Below, in pieces: positions 34,916 through 44,030 of a stretch of 64,000 nt of DNA. The notes under the pieces are model-generated. The model ran no database searches, had not been told where the DNA came from, and was given only the letters and a program-made list of their open reading frames with translations. Numbering within the stretch: position 1 is the first letter of the stretch; each line of letters opens with the position of its first letter. The stretch spans positions 434,001 to 498,000 of the forward strand of contig NZ_WOCA01000001.1 of the NCBI RefSeq assembly GCF_009728145.1, written 5' to 3'. Position numbers and translations under genes: made by a program. Source of the DNA: Ornithinibacillus caprae. Its GTDB lineage: Bacteria; Bacillota; Bacilli; Bacillales; Amphibacillaceae.

Positions 34916-35560
34916 ATGAAGATTGGGACAATACTAAGGTTAGAAGAAAATAATAAGGAAAAATTCCGCTGCAAGATCATAGAAAAAAATGAGAGACACT
35001 TAATCATTGATTACCCGATTAATATAAAATCAAAAAAAACGAGGGTATTCAAAAAAGACACCATATTAACTGCTTCGTATGTAGATGAGGATAATGCTGT
35101 ATACCGCTTTAAGACAGTTGTCAAGGGTAAGCATAAATTAAATGTACCAGCACTTTCCTTACAAATTCCAGGACAAGATGAGATTGAACGGATCCAACGT
35201 AGGGAATATGTACGGATTGATACGGCAGTAGATTTGGCAGTCCATAGTAAAAACAATACATTTGCACCATTTACTACTGTATCTTCGGATATTAGTGGTG
35301 GTGGCCTTTCATTTATCATTCCTAGAGGGGTAAACTTAGAAGAAACAGAAACAGTTACTCTATTGATCGTATTACATATGAATTCAGGCGAATATCAGTA
35401 TATTGGTGTAGAAGGTGAAATTGTAAGAGTAATCAATAACCCTAACGCAGCAAATATAGCTTCATTAAAATATACGTCGATAACAAAGCCTTCACAACAA
35501 CATATTATAAGGTATTGCTTTGAAGTACAAAGGGAACAAAGACAAAAAGAGCTTCAATAA
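34916..35560 (+). CDS. ypfA: PilZ-domain flagellar brake protein (YpfA/MotI)
   Basis: A 214-residue cyclic-di-GMP receptor. The N-terminal YcgR-like beta domain (about 1-95) is followed by a PilZ domain with RREYVRID (RxxxR) and DISGGGLSF (D/NxSxxG), the two c-di-GMP contact motifs. In B. subtilis the protein (YpfA, also called MotI or DgrA) stops flagellar rotation when c-di-GMP rises. The ATG at 34916 follows ACGGGGGAAA. Position before cmk is conserved, although ypfB is not seen between them. Confidence 0.9.
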   Translation: MKIGTILRLEENNKEKFRCKIIEKNERHLIIDYPINIKSKKTRVFKKDTILTASYVDEDNAVYRFKTVVKGKHKLNVPALSLQIPGQDEIERIQRREYVRIDTAVDLAVHSKNNTFAPFTTVSSDISGGGLSFIIPRGVNLEETETVTLLIVLHMNSGEYQYIGVEGEIVRVINNPNAANIASLKYTSITKPSQQHIIRYCFEVQREQRQKELQ

Positions 35561-35653
35561 GAAAATATTCATTTAGCTAACTCTATGTGAATTTTTTTCA
35601 AGTAGATTAGACCATTATTTTTAGGATATGTTATTATTGATGAGTATTTTTTA

Positions 35654-35680
35654 ACTTGGCCAAGCTGCCAGGTTTTTTTC
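35654..35680 (+). repeat. Possible partial copy of the dispersed repeat
   Basis: ACTTGGCCAAGCTGCCAGG followed by seven T resembles the 3' half of the repeat (CTTGGC, then GCCA, then a T-rich end), with a 2-base insertion. The CAACTAAGGC half is missing. Alternatively it is only a weak terminator-like structure for ypfA. Confidence 0.3.
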
Positions 35681-35718
35681 AAGAGAGACTATAGACATTG
35701 AGAGGATTGAAAAAGGCT

Positions 35719-36393
35719 ATGGAAAATAAAAATATTGCAATAGCTATTGATGGCCCTGCGGCGGCTGGTAAAAGTACGGTTGCAAAAATCGTGGCTAGAA
35801 AATTATCTTACATATATATAGATACTGGAGCAATGTATCGAGCACTGACATTAAAAGCAACGAATAACAACGTTGAATTAAATGATGAATCGTCTTTAGC
35901 GGAATTATTAAGAGAAACTTCCATCCAACTAAAACAAAGTGATGATGGCCAGCGTGTATTATTAGATGGGGAGGATGTTACTTTAGATATCCGATCTCAA
36001 AATGTAACGAATAATGTTTCCTATGTTGCTAAGCATCCGGCTATCCGTAAAGAAATGGTTGCAAGACAACAATCACTGGCAAGTAAAAGAGGGGTAGTAA
36101 TGGATGGAAGAGATATTGGTACACATGTTCTTCCAGATGCAGAAGTCAAAATATTTCTGATCGCCTCTGTTGAAGAACGAGCAAAACGTCGTTATGAAGA
36201 AAATATTCAAAAAGGATTTCCTTCAGATTTAGAGGAACTAAAAAAGGAAATTAAGCAACGTGATCAGATTGATTCTAAAAGGGATGTAGCTCCATTGTTA
36301 AAAGCGGAAGATGCAATTGAGATTGATACAACTTCGTTAAGTATTGATGAAGTTGCACAAAAAATCTTAACGGAGGTATCTAAAAAAATATAA
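35719..36393 (+). CDS. cmk: Cytidylate kinase
   Basis: Phosphorylates CMP and dCMP with ATP. The 224-residue protein has the P-loop [14 protein letters not shown] (about 9-22), [12 protein letters not shown] and the NMP-binding region ending [17 protein letters not shown]. An upstream TTG at 35698 is in frame, but ATG 35719 corresponds to the B. subtilis start and gives the same length (224). The stop is 17 bp before the relic of plsC, and the usual downstream order cmk-plsC-ypfD is recognisable. Confidence 0.95.
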   Translation: MENKNIAIAIDGPAAAGKSTVAKIVARKLSYIYIDTGAMYRALTLKATNNNVELNDESSLAELLRETSIQLKQSDDGQRVLLDGEDVTLDIRSQNVTNNVSYVAKHPAIRKEMVARQQSLASKRGVVMDGRDIGTHVLPDAEVKIFLIASVEERAKRRYEENIQKGFPSDLEELKKEIKQRDQIDSKRDVAPLLKAEDAIEIDTTSLSIDEVAQKILTEVSKKI

Positions 36394-36409
36394 TAAAAGG
36401 GAAGAGCAA

Positions 36410-36630
36410 ATGAGTTCTATACAAATTCGCTAAATGGATCATCTATATTATTTTTATCCCTTATACCGAATTAATGTTGTAGGTCAGGATAATATCCCAA
36501 CAATAGGATCCGTTAACATTTGTTCAAATCATATTTCTCATATCGAGTAAACAAAAAATCACTTCAGGAAGCAGCAGATTTGATCACGATGAAAATTGGG
36601 AAATTAATGAAAAAGAATAAATTTACTTGA
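36410..36630 (+). pseudogene. plsC: Remnant of 1-acyl-glycerol-3-phosphate acyltransferase (plsC)
   Basis: No long frame exists, but pieces of one gene can be read. After AAAAGGGAAGAG and ATG 36410, the first piece (from 36417) gives LYKFAKWIIYIIFIP. A shift near 36457 continues as YRINVVGQDNIP and then VNICSNHISHIE before TAA at 36548. A third frame (from 36556) gives KSLQEAADLITMKIGKLMKK and ends at TGA 36628. The N-terminal pieces match PlsC up to the NHxxxxD catalytic motif, whose Asp is lost. About 120 internal residues are missing. An intact gene must exist elsewhere if the function is retained. Confidence 0.8.
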
Positions 36631-36740
36631 CAAATAATTGTAATTATTAGAAGTTATAAAAAGAGGGTTTTATTTGATAGAATTGTATAGCAATTATATT
36701 AATTAGTAATTTACTTGTCTTAGTCTAAGGAGGAAACAGT

Positions 36741-37865
36741 ATGAGTGAATCAACAAATGAATTTCCTGAATTAAAAATTGGTGATGTTGTAAAGGGGAAA
36801 GTTGTTAAGGTAGAAGATGACCAAGTCCTTGTCGATATTGGTTTTAAGACAGAAGGAATTGTACCTCGAAACGAACTTTCTAACTTACATATTGACACTA
36901 GTGTCGTTAAAGAAGGTGACGAATTATCATTAGTAATTAAGAAAATAAATGATGATGAAGTTATTCTATCTAAAAAAGCTGTAGATACAGACAAAGCATG
37001 GGAAAACTTACAGGAAAAGTATAATAACAATGAAGTGTTTGAAACGGAAGTAAAGGAAGTTGTAAAAGGTGGACTAGTTGCTGATGTTGGAGTACGTGGC
37101 TTTATTCCCGCTTCCTTAGTAGAAACTTACTTTGTTGATGATTTTTCTAATTATGTAAATAAGAAATTAACGGTAAAGATTGAAGATTTAGATAGAGAAA
37201 AGAACCGAGTGATTCTATCTCATCGTGCAGTGGTAGAAGAGGAAGAAACCGCAAAACGATCAAAAGTATTACAATCGATTGAAGAAGGACAGGTTATTGA
37301 AGGAACTGTTCAACGTATAACGAATTTCGGTGTATTTGTTGATATTGGCGGAATTGATGGATTAGTTCATATCTCACAATTAGCTCATGAGCATGTTGAA
37401 AAAGCTTCGGACGTTGTTTCGGAAGGGGATAAAATTAAAGTTCAAGTACTTTCAGTTGATCGTGACAATGAGCGTATATCATTATCTCGCAAAAAAGCAC
37501 TTCCAGGACCATGGTATAATATTCAGGAAAAAATTCAAAGAGGTCAAGTGATAGAGGGAACGGTTAAACGTTTGGTTAACTTTGGTGCATTTGTAGAGGT
37601 ATTACCTAATGTAGAGGGGTTAGTTCATATCTCTCAAATCGCAAATCGTCATATTGGCACTCCACAGGAGGTACTTGAAGTAGGTCAAACAGTAACAGTG
37701 AAAGTACTTGATGTGGATGAAGCAGAAGAGCGTATGTCGTTAAGTATAAAAGAGATTGAACAAGAACAAGAGGCTAAAGAATATAAGCAATATGAAAAAG
37801 AAGAAGAATCAAGCTTCCAATTTGGAGATTTAATTGGGGATAAACTGAATAAGTTTAAACAGTAA
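36741..37865 (+). CDS. ypfD: S1-domain RNA-binding protein (ribosomal S1 homologue YpfD)
   Basis: A 374-residue protein made of four S1 repeats (about residues 12-85, 103-170, 188-257 and 274-343), for example VIEGTVQRITNFGVFVDIGG and VIEGTVKRLVNFGAFVEVLP, with a short acidic tail. In low-GC Gram-positives this shortened S1 is thought to bind mRNA and is dispensable in B. subtilis. The ATG at 36741 has TAAGGAGG. TTGACA at 36627-36632 inside the plsC relic may be part of its promoter, but no well-spaced -10 was found. Confidence 0.92.
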   Translation: MSESTNEFPELKIGDVVKGKVVKVEDDQVLVDIGFKTEGIVPRNELSNLHIDTSVVKEGDELSLVIKKINDDEVILSKKAVDTDKAWENLQEKYNNNEVFETEVKEVVKGGLVADVGVRGFIPASLVETYFVDDFSNYVNKKLTVKIEDLDREKNRVILSHRAVVEEEETAKRSKVLQSIEEGQVIEGTVQRITNFGVFVDIGGIDGLVHISQLAHEHVEKASDVVSEGDKIKVQVLSVDRDNERISLSRKKALPGPWYNIQEKIQRGQVIEGTVKRLVNFGAFVEVLPNVEGLVHISQIANRHIGTPQEVLEVGQTVTVKVLDVDEAEERMSLSIKEIEQEQEAKEYKQYEKEEESSFQFGDLIGDKLNKFKQ

Positions 37866-37881
37866 TAATTAACTAAAGTGG

Positions 37882-37930
37882 CTTATCACTATTCATTCAC
37901 TCGTCTGTGAATAGTGATAAGTCTTTTTTT
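37882..37930 (+). terminator. Terminator after ypfD
   Basis: CTTATCACTATTCA and TGAATAGTGATAAG are perfect 14-bp arms followed by seven T. The 180 bases from here to yphA show no gene or clear signal. Confidence 0.92.
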
Positions 37931-38110
37931 ATCCCATAGTCCTCGCTACTGATGCATTTCAGCAAAGTAGGTTTAGTGGTGGATAAAGAAAATCCCCACT
38001 GAATAAAGAGTCACATGATTCGTTTCAGTAATAAGTTAGAGTTTCCCATCTCTAGTAGGTTTAAAAACAAGGGTGTTTAGCAATACTAAAAATGGTAGGT
38101 GGGGACATTG

Positions 38111-38728
38111 ATGGATGGAATTTATTTTTATTGGTTCAGTTGGATAATTTGGGTAGTAGTTACGTTTTTCATGAATAAAACAAAGAAAAGAACCTTCATT
38201 TCTTGTTGGATTTTACTATCGATAACTACTTCAAATGTATATGTTACAGTCTATCAATATGATATGTCATTGACGTTTGTCAGTATATTGATGGGTGGTT
38301 TTTTTCTTTTTTCTTATATACCTAGAACAACTTATCATCTGTTCTGTGCTTTTACAATGATGATAGGTTATTCCAGTATTTTAATTTGGGAAGGACAAGC
38401 GCCAATATGGCTGTTTATGCCAAGGTATATCCTAATTCCATTGATTGCGATACTAATGGTCTGCTTATTAGCGAAAGGATTATACCCAAGAATCGCAATT
38501 ATATTGGTTGGTATTTGTAGCGGAGAATTGCTCTATTGTCACATGCTATCTGACTATTATATCTCTAAAGTAATAGGTGAGATGGTATTCTTTGATACTT
38601 TATTGATCATATTGTTCGGGCTAATTTGTATTGAAGCGATTCAAACATTAAAACAAAACCTAGTATCTATAGTACAAAATTACAAACGAACACATGAGAA
38701 ACAAACAGACATTGAGGTGGCAAAATGA
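38111..38728 (+). CDS. yphA: Membrane protein YphA
   Basis: A 205-residue protein with six to seven hydrophobic segments and no soluble domain, in the position and size of B. subtilis YphA, whose function is unknown. In-frame GTG 38099 and TTG 38108 lie upstream, but the GGTGGGG at 38098-38104 serves ATG 38111. Its end overlaps the next gene by 4 bp (ATGA), so it forms one unit with the YIEGIA protein and its capping partner. Confidence 0.75.
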   Translation: MDGIYFYWFSWIIWVVVTFFMNKTKKRTFISCWILLSITTSNVYVTVYQYDMSLTFVSILMGGFFLFSYIPRTTYHLFCAFTMMIGYSSILIWEGQAPIWLFMPRYILIPLIAILMVCLLAKGLYPRIAIILVGICSGELLYCHMLSDYYISKVIGEMVFFDTLLIILFGLICIEAIQTLKQNLVSIVQNYKRTHEKQTDIEVAK

Positions 38729-39615
38729 ACGAATATATTTACCCTATTGTATTTGGGGTGATCGCAGGAACTGTAGCAAGAATGATAATGTTGAGAACAG
38801 ATTATCGACAATATCCCACATATTTACATGGGAAGGTAATTCATTTAGCGTTAGGCTTTATTGCGGCTGCATTGGGAGCAGTAGCAGTACCAGCCATATT
38901 AGAAATGGAGTTTACAGCAGTTACTTTCTTAACTGTAGCTGCAACACAATTTAGAGAAGTAAGGAATATGGAAAGAAATACGCTTACAGAAATTGATGAT
39001 TTTGAATTAGTACCGAGAGGAAAAACCTATATTGAAGGGATTGCTATTTCCTTTGAGAGTAGAAATTATCTAGTAATATTAACTGGTTTTGTCAGTACGT
39101 TATTCTATATTCTTTGGAATGTATATGCTGCTATTATAGGTGCTATCCTAAGCTTAATTATAAGTAAGTTATTTCAGAGTGGTTCTACTATTAAAGAAAT
39201 TGTCGAGATCGATCATCATCCCCTACATTTTGAAGGTGCAGGTTTATATGTAGATAACATCTATATTATGAATATCGGATTGAAAGAAAGACAGGAAGAG
39301 ATTTTAAAATATGGAATGGGATTTGTCTTAACTCCGAAAAATATGAATTCCATTACAACTATAGCGAATTTAGGGCAAAGACAGGCAATTTTGCATGATA
39401 TTTCAGTTTCATTAGGTGTTATTCGGGATTCCGGAACACCAGCATTAACTCCATTAATCAAGCGAGATTTAGATGATGGACGAATCGGGATATTTATTCT
39501 TCCACAAGTAAAGGATATAGAAAAAGCTAAAAAAATTATAGGTGCTGTACCAGTACTAGAAAATGCAATTAGGATGCCTTCCCAATCAAAGATTCATAAT
39601 AAGGAGGCTAAATAG
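38725..39615 (+). CDS. yphB: YIEGIA-family membrane protein (YphB)
   Basis: A 296-residue protein restricted to spore formers. It has four membrane segments in the first 150 residues and contains the family-naming string KTYIEGIAISFE at about residue 93. The C-terminal half is soluble (about 160-296). In B. subtilis the family member YphB is linked to spore envelope formation; the molecular role is not known. It overlaps yphA by 4 bp and is followed 3 bp later by the capping subunit gene. Confidence 0.85.
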   Translation: MNEYIYPIVFGVIAGTVARMIMLRTDYRQYPTYLHGKVIHLALGFIAAALGAVAVPAILEMEFTAVTFLTVAATQFREVRNMERNTLTEIDDFELVPRGKTYIEGIAISFESRNYLVILTGFVSTLFYILWNVYAAIIGAILSLIISKLFQSGSTIKEIVEIDHHPLHFEGAGLYVDNIYIMNIGLKERQEEILKYGMGFVLTPKNMNSITTIANLGQRQAILHDISVSLGVIRDSGTPALTPLIKRDLDDGRIGIFILPQVKDIEKAKKIIGAVPVLENAIRMPSQSKIHNKEAK

Positions 39616-39618
39616 TAT

Positions 39619-39804
39619 ATGGAAATTGAAAAAGCGATACTGGCTGTCATTACAACAAATCAATCAAGAATTTCAGGTGGAGCCCCAATATTTATTTGTG
39701 ACAGTTCTGATGAGTTACAGAAAATGGCGGCAAACTTGGAAGCGATTACTGACGGAATAGCACATGCACTGAGTGATGAATTATTTATTATCGTTAAACA
39801 CTAA
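39619..39804 (+). CDS. Capping complex subunit for YIEGIA
   Basis: A 61-residue soluble protein starting MEIEKAILAVITTNQSRISG with GAPIFICDSSDEL and ending FIIVKH. Its size, sequence and position right behind the YIEGIA gene match the small partner annotated as the capping complex subunit. The ATG at 39619 follows AAGGAGG at a spacing of ten. An overlapping 65-codon frame (39563-39760) is a shadow. Confidence 0.85.
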   Translation: MEIEKAILAVITTNQSRISGGAPIFICDSSDELQKMAANLEAITDGIAHALSDELFIIVKH

Positions 39805-39809
39805 AACAA

Positions 39810-39838
39810 TTGTTAATATCATTTACTTTTGCTAGAAT
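39810..39838 (+). promoter_or_regulatory. Candidate SigA promoter of der-gpsA
   Basis: TTGTTA (39810-39815) and TAGAAT (39833-39838) are separated by 17 bp, about 65 bp before der. Confidence 0.6.
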
Positions 39839-39903
39839 AAATAAAGTTATAAGCATGCTATCAAATAAGCATAGAAAAGTAATTGAGAAAGGATGTTCCT
39901 TTC

Positions 39904-41214
39904 ATGAGGAAATCTGTAGTTGCAATTGTCGGGAGACCGAATGTAGGAAAATCAACTATTTTTAATAGGTTGGTTGGAGAAAGAATATCAATCGTAGAAG
40001 ATATACCAGGTGTAACACGTGATCGAATTTATGCACAAGCAGAATGGTTAACTAAGACATTCAATATTATTGATACTGGCGGAATAGAAATTGGCGATGA
40101 ACCTTTATTAGTGCAAATGCGTCAGCAAGCAGAAATTGCAATAGATGAAGCTGACGTTATTATTTTTCTATTGAATGGGAAAGAGGGTATTACTGCAGCG
40201 GATGAAGAAGTCGCAAAACTCTTATTTAAATCCAATAAACCAGTTGTATTAGCGGTTAATAAAATTGATAATCCTGAAATGCGCGATGAAGTATATGAAT
40301 ATTATTCATTAGGTTTTGGACAACCTTTCCCTGTTTCCGGTGCACATGGTTTAGGGTTAGGTGATTTATTAGATGAAGTAGTAAAACACTTCCCACAAAC
40401 AGAAGAGGAAGAAATTGATGATGAAACCATTTCCTTTAGTTTGATTGGTAGGCCGAACGTAGGAAAATCTTCATTAGTTAACGCACTTTTAAATGAGGAA
40501 CGTGTCATCGTAAGTGAGATTGAAGGTACGACTAGAGATGCCATCGATACAAAATTACATAAAGATGACCAGGATTATATTATCATCGATACTGCTGGAA
40601 TGCGTAAACGTGGTAAGGTATATGAAACAACGGAAAAATATAGTGTTCTACGTGCCTTAAGAGCAATTGAACGTTCCGATGTTGTGTTAGTACTTATCGA
40701 TGCAGAAACTGGTATTCGTGAGCAGGATAAAAAGATTGCAGGATATGCACATGATGCTGGAAGAGCAATTGTAATCGTAATCAACAAGTGGGACACCGTA
40801 GAAACCAATGAAAAAACAATGAAGGAATTTGAAGAGAAGATAAGAGCTCATTTTCAATACCTTGATTATGCACCTATAGTATTCTTATCAGCCAAAACGA
40901 AAAAAAGGCTTCACACATTGCTACCGTCTATCAAAGTAGCTAGTGAAAATCATGCAAAACGAATTCCGACAAATGTATTAAATGACGTCATTATGGATGC
41001 TATTGCTATGAATCCTACACCAACGGTTAAAGGTAGACGATTAAAAGTGCTTTATGCAACTCAGGTTGCTGTGAAGCCACCTAGTTTTGTTGTATTTGTA
41101 AATGAGCCTGAACTCATGCACTTTTCATATCAACGATTCTTAGAAAATAAAATTAGGGATGCATTTGGATTTGTAGGAACACCTATAAAAATATTTGCTC
41201 GAAAACGTCAATAG
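39904..41214 (+). CDS. der: Ribosome-associated GTPase Der (EngA)
   Basis: A GTPase with two G domains in tandem, needed for 50S ribosome assembly. The first has GRPNVGKS (10-17), DTGG and NKID; the second has a repeated GRPNVGKS near residue 182, DTAG and NKWD; a KH-like domain follows (about 350-436). The length of 436 residues equals B. subtilis Der. An in-frame TTG at 39883 precedes the ribosome site AAAGGA, so ATG 39904 is used. gpsA begins 11 bp downstream, a conserved pair. Confidence 0.96.
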   Translation: MRKSVVAIVGRPNVGKSTIFNRLVGERISIVEDIPGVTRDRIYAQAEWLTKTFNIIDTGGIEIGDEPLLVQMRQQAEIAIDEADVIIFLLNGKEGITAADEEVAKLLFKSNKPVVLAVNKIDNPEMRDEVYEYYSLGFGQPFPVSGAHGLGLGDLLDEVVKHFPQTEEEEIDDETISFSLIGRPNVGKSSLVNALLNEERVIVSEIEGTTRDAIDTKLHKDDQDYIIIDTAGMRKRGKVYETTEKYSVLRALRAIERSDVVLVLIDAETGIREQDKKIAGYAHDAGRAIVIVINKWDTVETNEKTMKEFEEKIRAHFQYLDYAPIVFLSAKTKKRLHTLLPSIKVASENHAKRIPTNVLNDVIMDAIAMNPTPTVKGRRLKVLYATQVAVKPPSFVVFVNEPELMHFSYQRFLENKIRDAFGFVGTPIKIFARKRQ

Positions 41215-41225
41215 GGGGAGATATT

Positions 41226-42263
41226 ATGTCTAAAGTTGCTGTATTAGGTGCTGGTAGCTGGGGGACAGCTTTAAGTATCGTTTTAGCAGATAATGGTCAT
41301 GATGTACGATTATGGACACATTCAAAGGAACAGGCTGAAACAATTAACTCTACTCATAAAAACGAAAAGTATTTAGAGATCATGATTCCAGAAAAAATCA
41401 AAGCATATTATGATCTTGAAGCTGCATTGGATGATGTTACGGACGTTGTTTTAGTAGTTCCAACTAAGGCTATTAGAGAGGTTTGTGGACAGTTAAATAA
41501 TTTAATCACTAAGCCTATTCGCATTATCCATGCTTCTAAAGGTATTGAACCTGGAACCTTAAAAAGAGTAACTCAACTTATTGATGAAGAAATGGATAAT
41601 TATAATTACGAGGATGTTGTTGTTTTATCAGGACCTAGTCACGCGGAAGAGGTCGCAATGCGCCAACCAACAACAGTAACTGTTGCATCCATTAATGAAG
41701 ATTATGCAAAGAGTGCACAGGAGTTATTTTTTAATGAATCATTTAGAGTTTACACGAGTAATGATGTAATCGGCATTGAACTAGGAGGAGCTTTAAAAAA
41801 TATCATTGCCTTAGGAGCAGGTATATCTGATGGCCTAGGCTATGGTGATAATGCAAAGGCTGCCCTAATCACTAGAGGTCTAGCCGAAATTACTAGACTT
41901 GGCACCTCACTTGGAGCCAATCCATTAAGTTTTCTTGGATTACCTGGTGTAGGGGATTTGATCGTTACATGTACAAGTGTTCATAGTAGAAACTGGCGAG
42001 CTGGAAACTTATTAGGTAAAGGCAAGAATCTAGATGAAGTACTGGATCAAATGGGTATGGTAGTTGAAGGAGTACGTACTGCTAAAGCAGCATATCAATT
42101 TGCAACAGCAGAAAATGTAGAGATGCCAATTACTTCAGGGATTTATAGCATACTTTTCAATAATCAAAAACCAAAAGAGGTTGTTGAGCAATTAATGAAT
42201 CGTGATAAACGTGAAGAAATGGACGACCTTGCTACATTATTACGTAATCGCTATACTCGATAA
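41226..42263 (+). CDS. gpsA: Glycerol-3-phosphate dehydrogenase [NAD(P)+]
   Basis: Reduces dihydroxyacetone phosphate to sn-glycerol-3-phosphate for phospholipid synthesis. In the 345-residue protein the NAD(P) site is VLGAGSWGTALS (5-16). SGPSHAEEVA and GGALKNIIALGAGISDGLGYGDNAKAAL-type substrate residues follow; the catalytic Lys lies in GALKNI. RBS GGGGGAG. It is co-transcribed with der. Confidence 0.96.
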   Translation: MSKVAVLGAGSWGTALSIVLADNGHDVRLWTHSKEQAETINSTHKNEKYLEIMIPEKIKAYYDLEAALDDVTDVVLVVPTKAIREVCGQLNNLITKPIRIIHASKGIEPGTLKRVTQLIDEEMDNYNYEDVVVLSGPSHAEEVAMRQPTTVTVASINEDYAKSAQELFFNESFRVYTSNDVIGIELGGALKNIIALGAGISDGLGYGDNAKAALITRGLAEITRLGTSLGANPLSFLGLPGVGDLIVTCTSVHSRNWRAGNLLGKGKNLDEVLDQMGMVVEGVRTAKAAYQFATAENVEMPITSGIYSILFNNQKPKEVVEQLMNRDKREEMDDLATLLRNRYTR

Positions 42264-42321
42264 CAACAATCGCTTTTCTTGCATATACTATTTTGAATTA
42301 CTATAGCAAGGAGGCGAGCGT

Positions 42322-42582
42322 GTGAGTAACAAACACAGGAATATCTTTGACAAAATACAGAACGACACAAATATTGATCCTAAGGATATCTATAAGGTAG
42401 CAGATTCCGTGAAAAATGCGGATTTTTCCGACGAGAAGACCGTTAGAAAATTGGTTCGTCATTTATCCAAAATGGCAGGTAAACCAGTATCTAAGGAAAA
42501 GGAAGACAAAATTGTACAATCTATTACCAATAATAAAGTACCAATGGATATGAACGCGTTGAATCAGTTATTTAAAAAATAG
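42322..42582 (+). CDS. spoVIF: Stage VI sporulation protein F
   Basis: An 86-residue, charged, mainly helical protein. The blocks SVKNADFSDEKTVRKLVRHL and KEKEDKIVQSI match the SpoVIF family, a mother-cell protein needed for coat assembly together with GerE in B. subtilis. There the gene (yjcC) lies elsewhere; here it follows gpsA. The GTG start has AAGGAGG seven bases upstream. A terminator stands at 42683. Confidence 0.85.
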   Translation: MSNKHRNIFDKIQNDTNIDPKDIYKVADSVKNADFSDEKTVRKLVRHLSKMAGKPVSKEKEDKIVQSITNNKVPMDMNALNQLFKK

Positions 42583-42682
42583 ACGTTTCTGGGCAAGTGA
42601 GGATGCATCCTCGTGTCTACTCGCATAAAATGAAACGCACAAGCATTCATAGATAGGGTTGCTGTGGGTATTATTTAGTCAA

Positions 42683-42719
42683 CCGAGATGAAGATAGCCC
42701 CTCTTCATCTCGGATTTTT
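42683..42719 (+). terminator. Terminator after spoVIF
   Basis: CCGAGATGAAGA and TCTTCATCTCGG are perfect 12-bp arms with a seven-base loop, followed by ATTTTTA. A second short palindrome, GAGGATGCATCCTC, lies at 42599-42612. Confidence 0.88.
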
Positions 42720-42833
42720 ATGTGAAAACTAGAAATAACGTCTAAATTCCGCGTTTTTTAATGCTTGTTGTCAAATACATATGATATAATACCATGTGCA
42801 GTGTTTTAGCAGTTTGGTTAGGAGTGAAAAAAC

Positions 42834-43034
42834 ATGTCTCAATCGATGTTAAATATGTGGATTTCCTTTGCAGGTATGGGTTTATTAATCCTTGCAATCG
42901 GTCTTATATTACTTAGTAGGTATAAATTGAAAGGGATATTAGCGGGTATTGTCGCTTTCCTTGCATATATTTCATTATTCCTAGGGGGAATTATTATACT
43001 AATTATTGTTTTTAGTGGGCCAACATCAGGTTAA
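42834..43034 (+). CDS. yphE: DUF2768 membrane protein YphE
   Basis: A 66-residue protein with two hydrophobic helices (about 8-27 and 36-58) joined by a basic turn (SRYKLKG). Size, sequence style and position between gpsA/spoVIF and yphF match B. subtilis YphE (DUF2768), of unknown function. ATG 42834 follows TAGGAGTG. Confidence 0.8.
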   Translation: MSQSMLNMWISFAGMGLLILAIGLILLSRYKLKGILAGIVAFLAYISLFLGGIIILIIVFSGPTSG

Positions 43035-43053
43035 CCGTAGAGGAGGCTAATAA

Positions 43054-43776
43054 ATGAAATATACATATATTAGGTATTGTACGTTGTTTGTCATGCTTTT
43101 ACTATTAAGTGGTTGTCTATATCCAAATGGTGAGTTATCTAAGAATCAAGTTCCAAACGAAACGCAGCTTGAAACTGTTCAGAATGCTGTTACACAGTAT
43201 CAAGAAAGTTCGAATGGGCTGCTCCCAATTAAAACAAAGGACAATGATACACCGATTTTTGAAAAATACTTAATTGACTTTACTGCATTGAAAGAAAGGA
43301 ACCTGATTACTGAAATTCCTGGAAATGCATATGAAAATGGTGGAGTCTATCAGTATACACTGATTAATCCTGAGGAAAACCCAGAAGTAAAGTTAATTGA
43401 TTTAAGAATCACAGAAGAAATTAGAAGGATTAATGTAAAATTAGATCAGTATCGTAATAAACATATATATCCTCCTTTTGGAGAGGAAATTGCTAATGGA
43501 TTATTTCATATTGACCATGAAGCATTAGGTTTTGATGATCCATTATATATTAAAAGTCCATATTCTGCGGAAAACCTTCCCATAATAATGGATACAAATG
43601 GTACACTTTATGTGGATTATCGGATAGATTTAAATAATGCGCTAGATGAGTATGAACATAACTATTCAGAGGGCGATGATATCAGGTATTTGTTAGCTGA
43701 AAATACCCCATTTGCTCCAGCATACTCACTTCCATATACATTACAAGATGGTGAACCGATATTTATGAAAGAGTAA
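43054..43776 (+). CDS. yphF: Lipoprotein YphF
   Basis: A 240-residue lipoprotein with lipobox LLSGC (Cys at about 22) and a polar soluble domain. It corresponds to B. subtilis YphF by position before spoIVA and by length (about 244). Function unknown; B. subtilis yphF is a sporulation-period gene. RBS GAGGAGG lies 11 bases upstream of the ATG. It is 19 bp after yphE, so they are co-transcribed. Confidence 0.82.
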   Translation: MKYTYIRYCTLFVMLLLLSGCLYPNGELSKNQVPNETQLETVQNAVTQYQESSNGLLPIKTKDNDTPIFEKYLIDFTALKERNLITEIPGNAYENGGVYQYTLINPEENPEVKLIDLRITEEIRRINVKLDQYRNKHIYPPFGEEIANGLFHIDHEALGFDDPLYIKSPYSAENLPIIMDTNGTLYVDYRIDLNNALDEYEHNYSEGDDIRYLLAENTPFAPAYSLPYTLQDGEPIFMKE

Positions 43777-43821
43777 ACTAATGTACAAGAAAATCTATAA
43801 TATTTTTTTATCATATAATCT

Positions 43822-43855
43822 CCCTTGAAACATATATTGTTGCAAGGGTTTTTTT
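43822..43855 (+). terminator. Terminator after yphF
   Basis: CCCTTG and CAAGGG form the outer stem with an imperfect inner extension, followed by seven T. Confidence 0.75.
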
Positions 43856-43938
43856 AGTGCCCAGGAATAATTGGAAGAGATTATAAACTACGAATGATAA
43901 TTTTTTACCATTAATTATTTTCTTTTACACATATTAAG

Positions 43939-43968
43939 TCATATTTTGATAGGACAACATCATAGACT
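43939..43968 (+). promoter_or_regulatory. Candidate SigE promoter of spoIVA
   Basis: TCATATT (43939-43945) is a perfect SigE -35 (KMATATT). CATAGACT (43961-43968) fits CATACANT at all but one position. The spacing is 15 bp. spoIVA is SigE-dependent in B. subtilis. The promoter is bracketed by an 11-bp inverted repeat, AAACTACGAAT (43885-43895) and ATTCGTAGTTT (43982-43992). Confidence 0.65.
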
Positions 43969-44030
43969 TGTAATGTCAATTATTCGTAGTTTGTTTATTA
44001 ATATTGTTAGTGAGATCGGGAGGGGATCGT

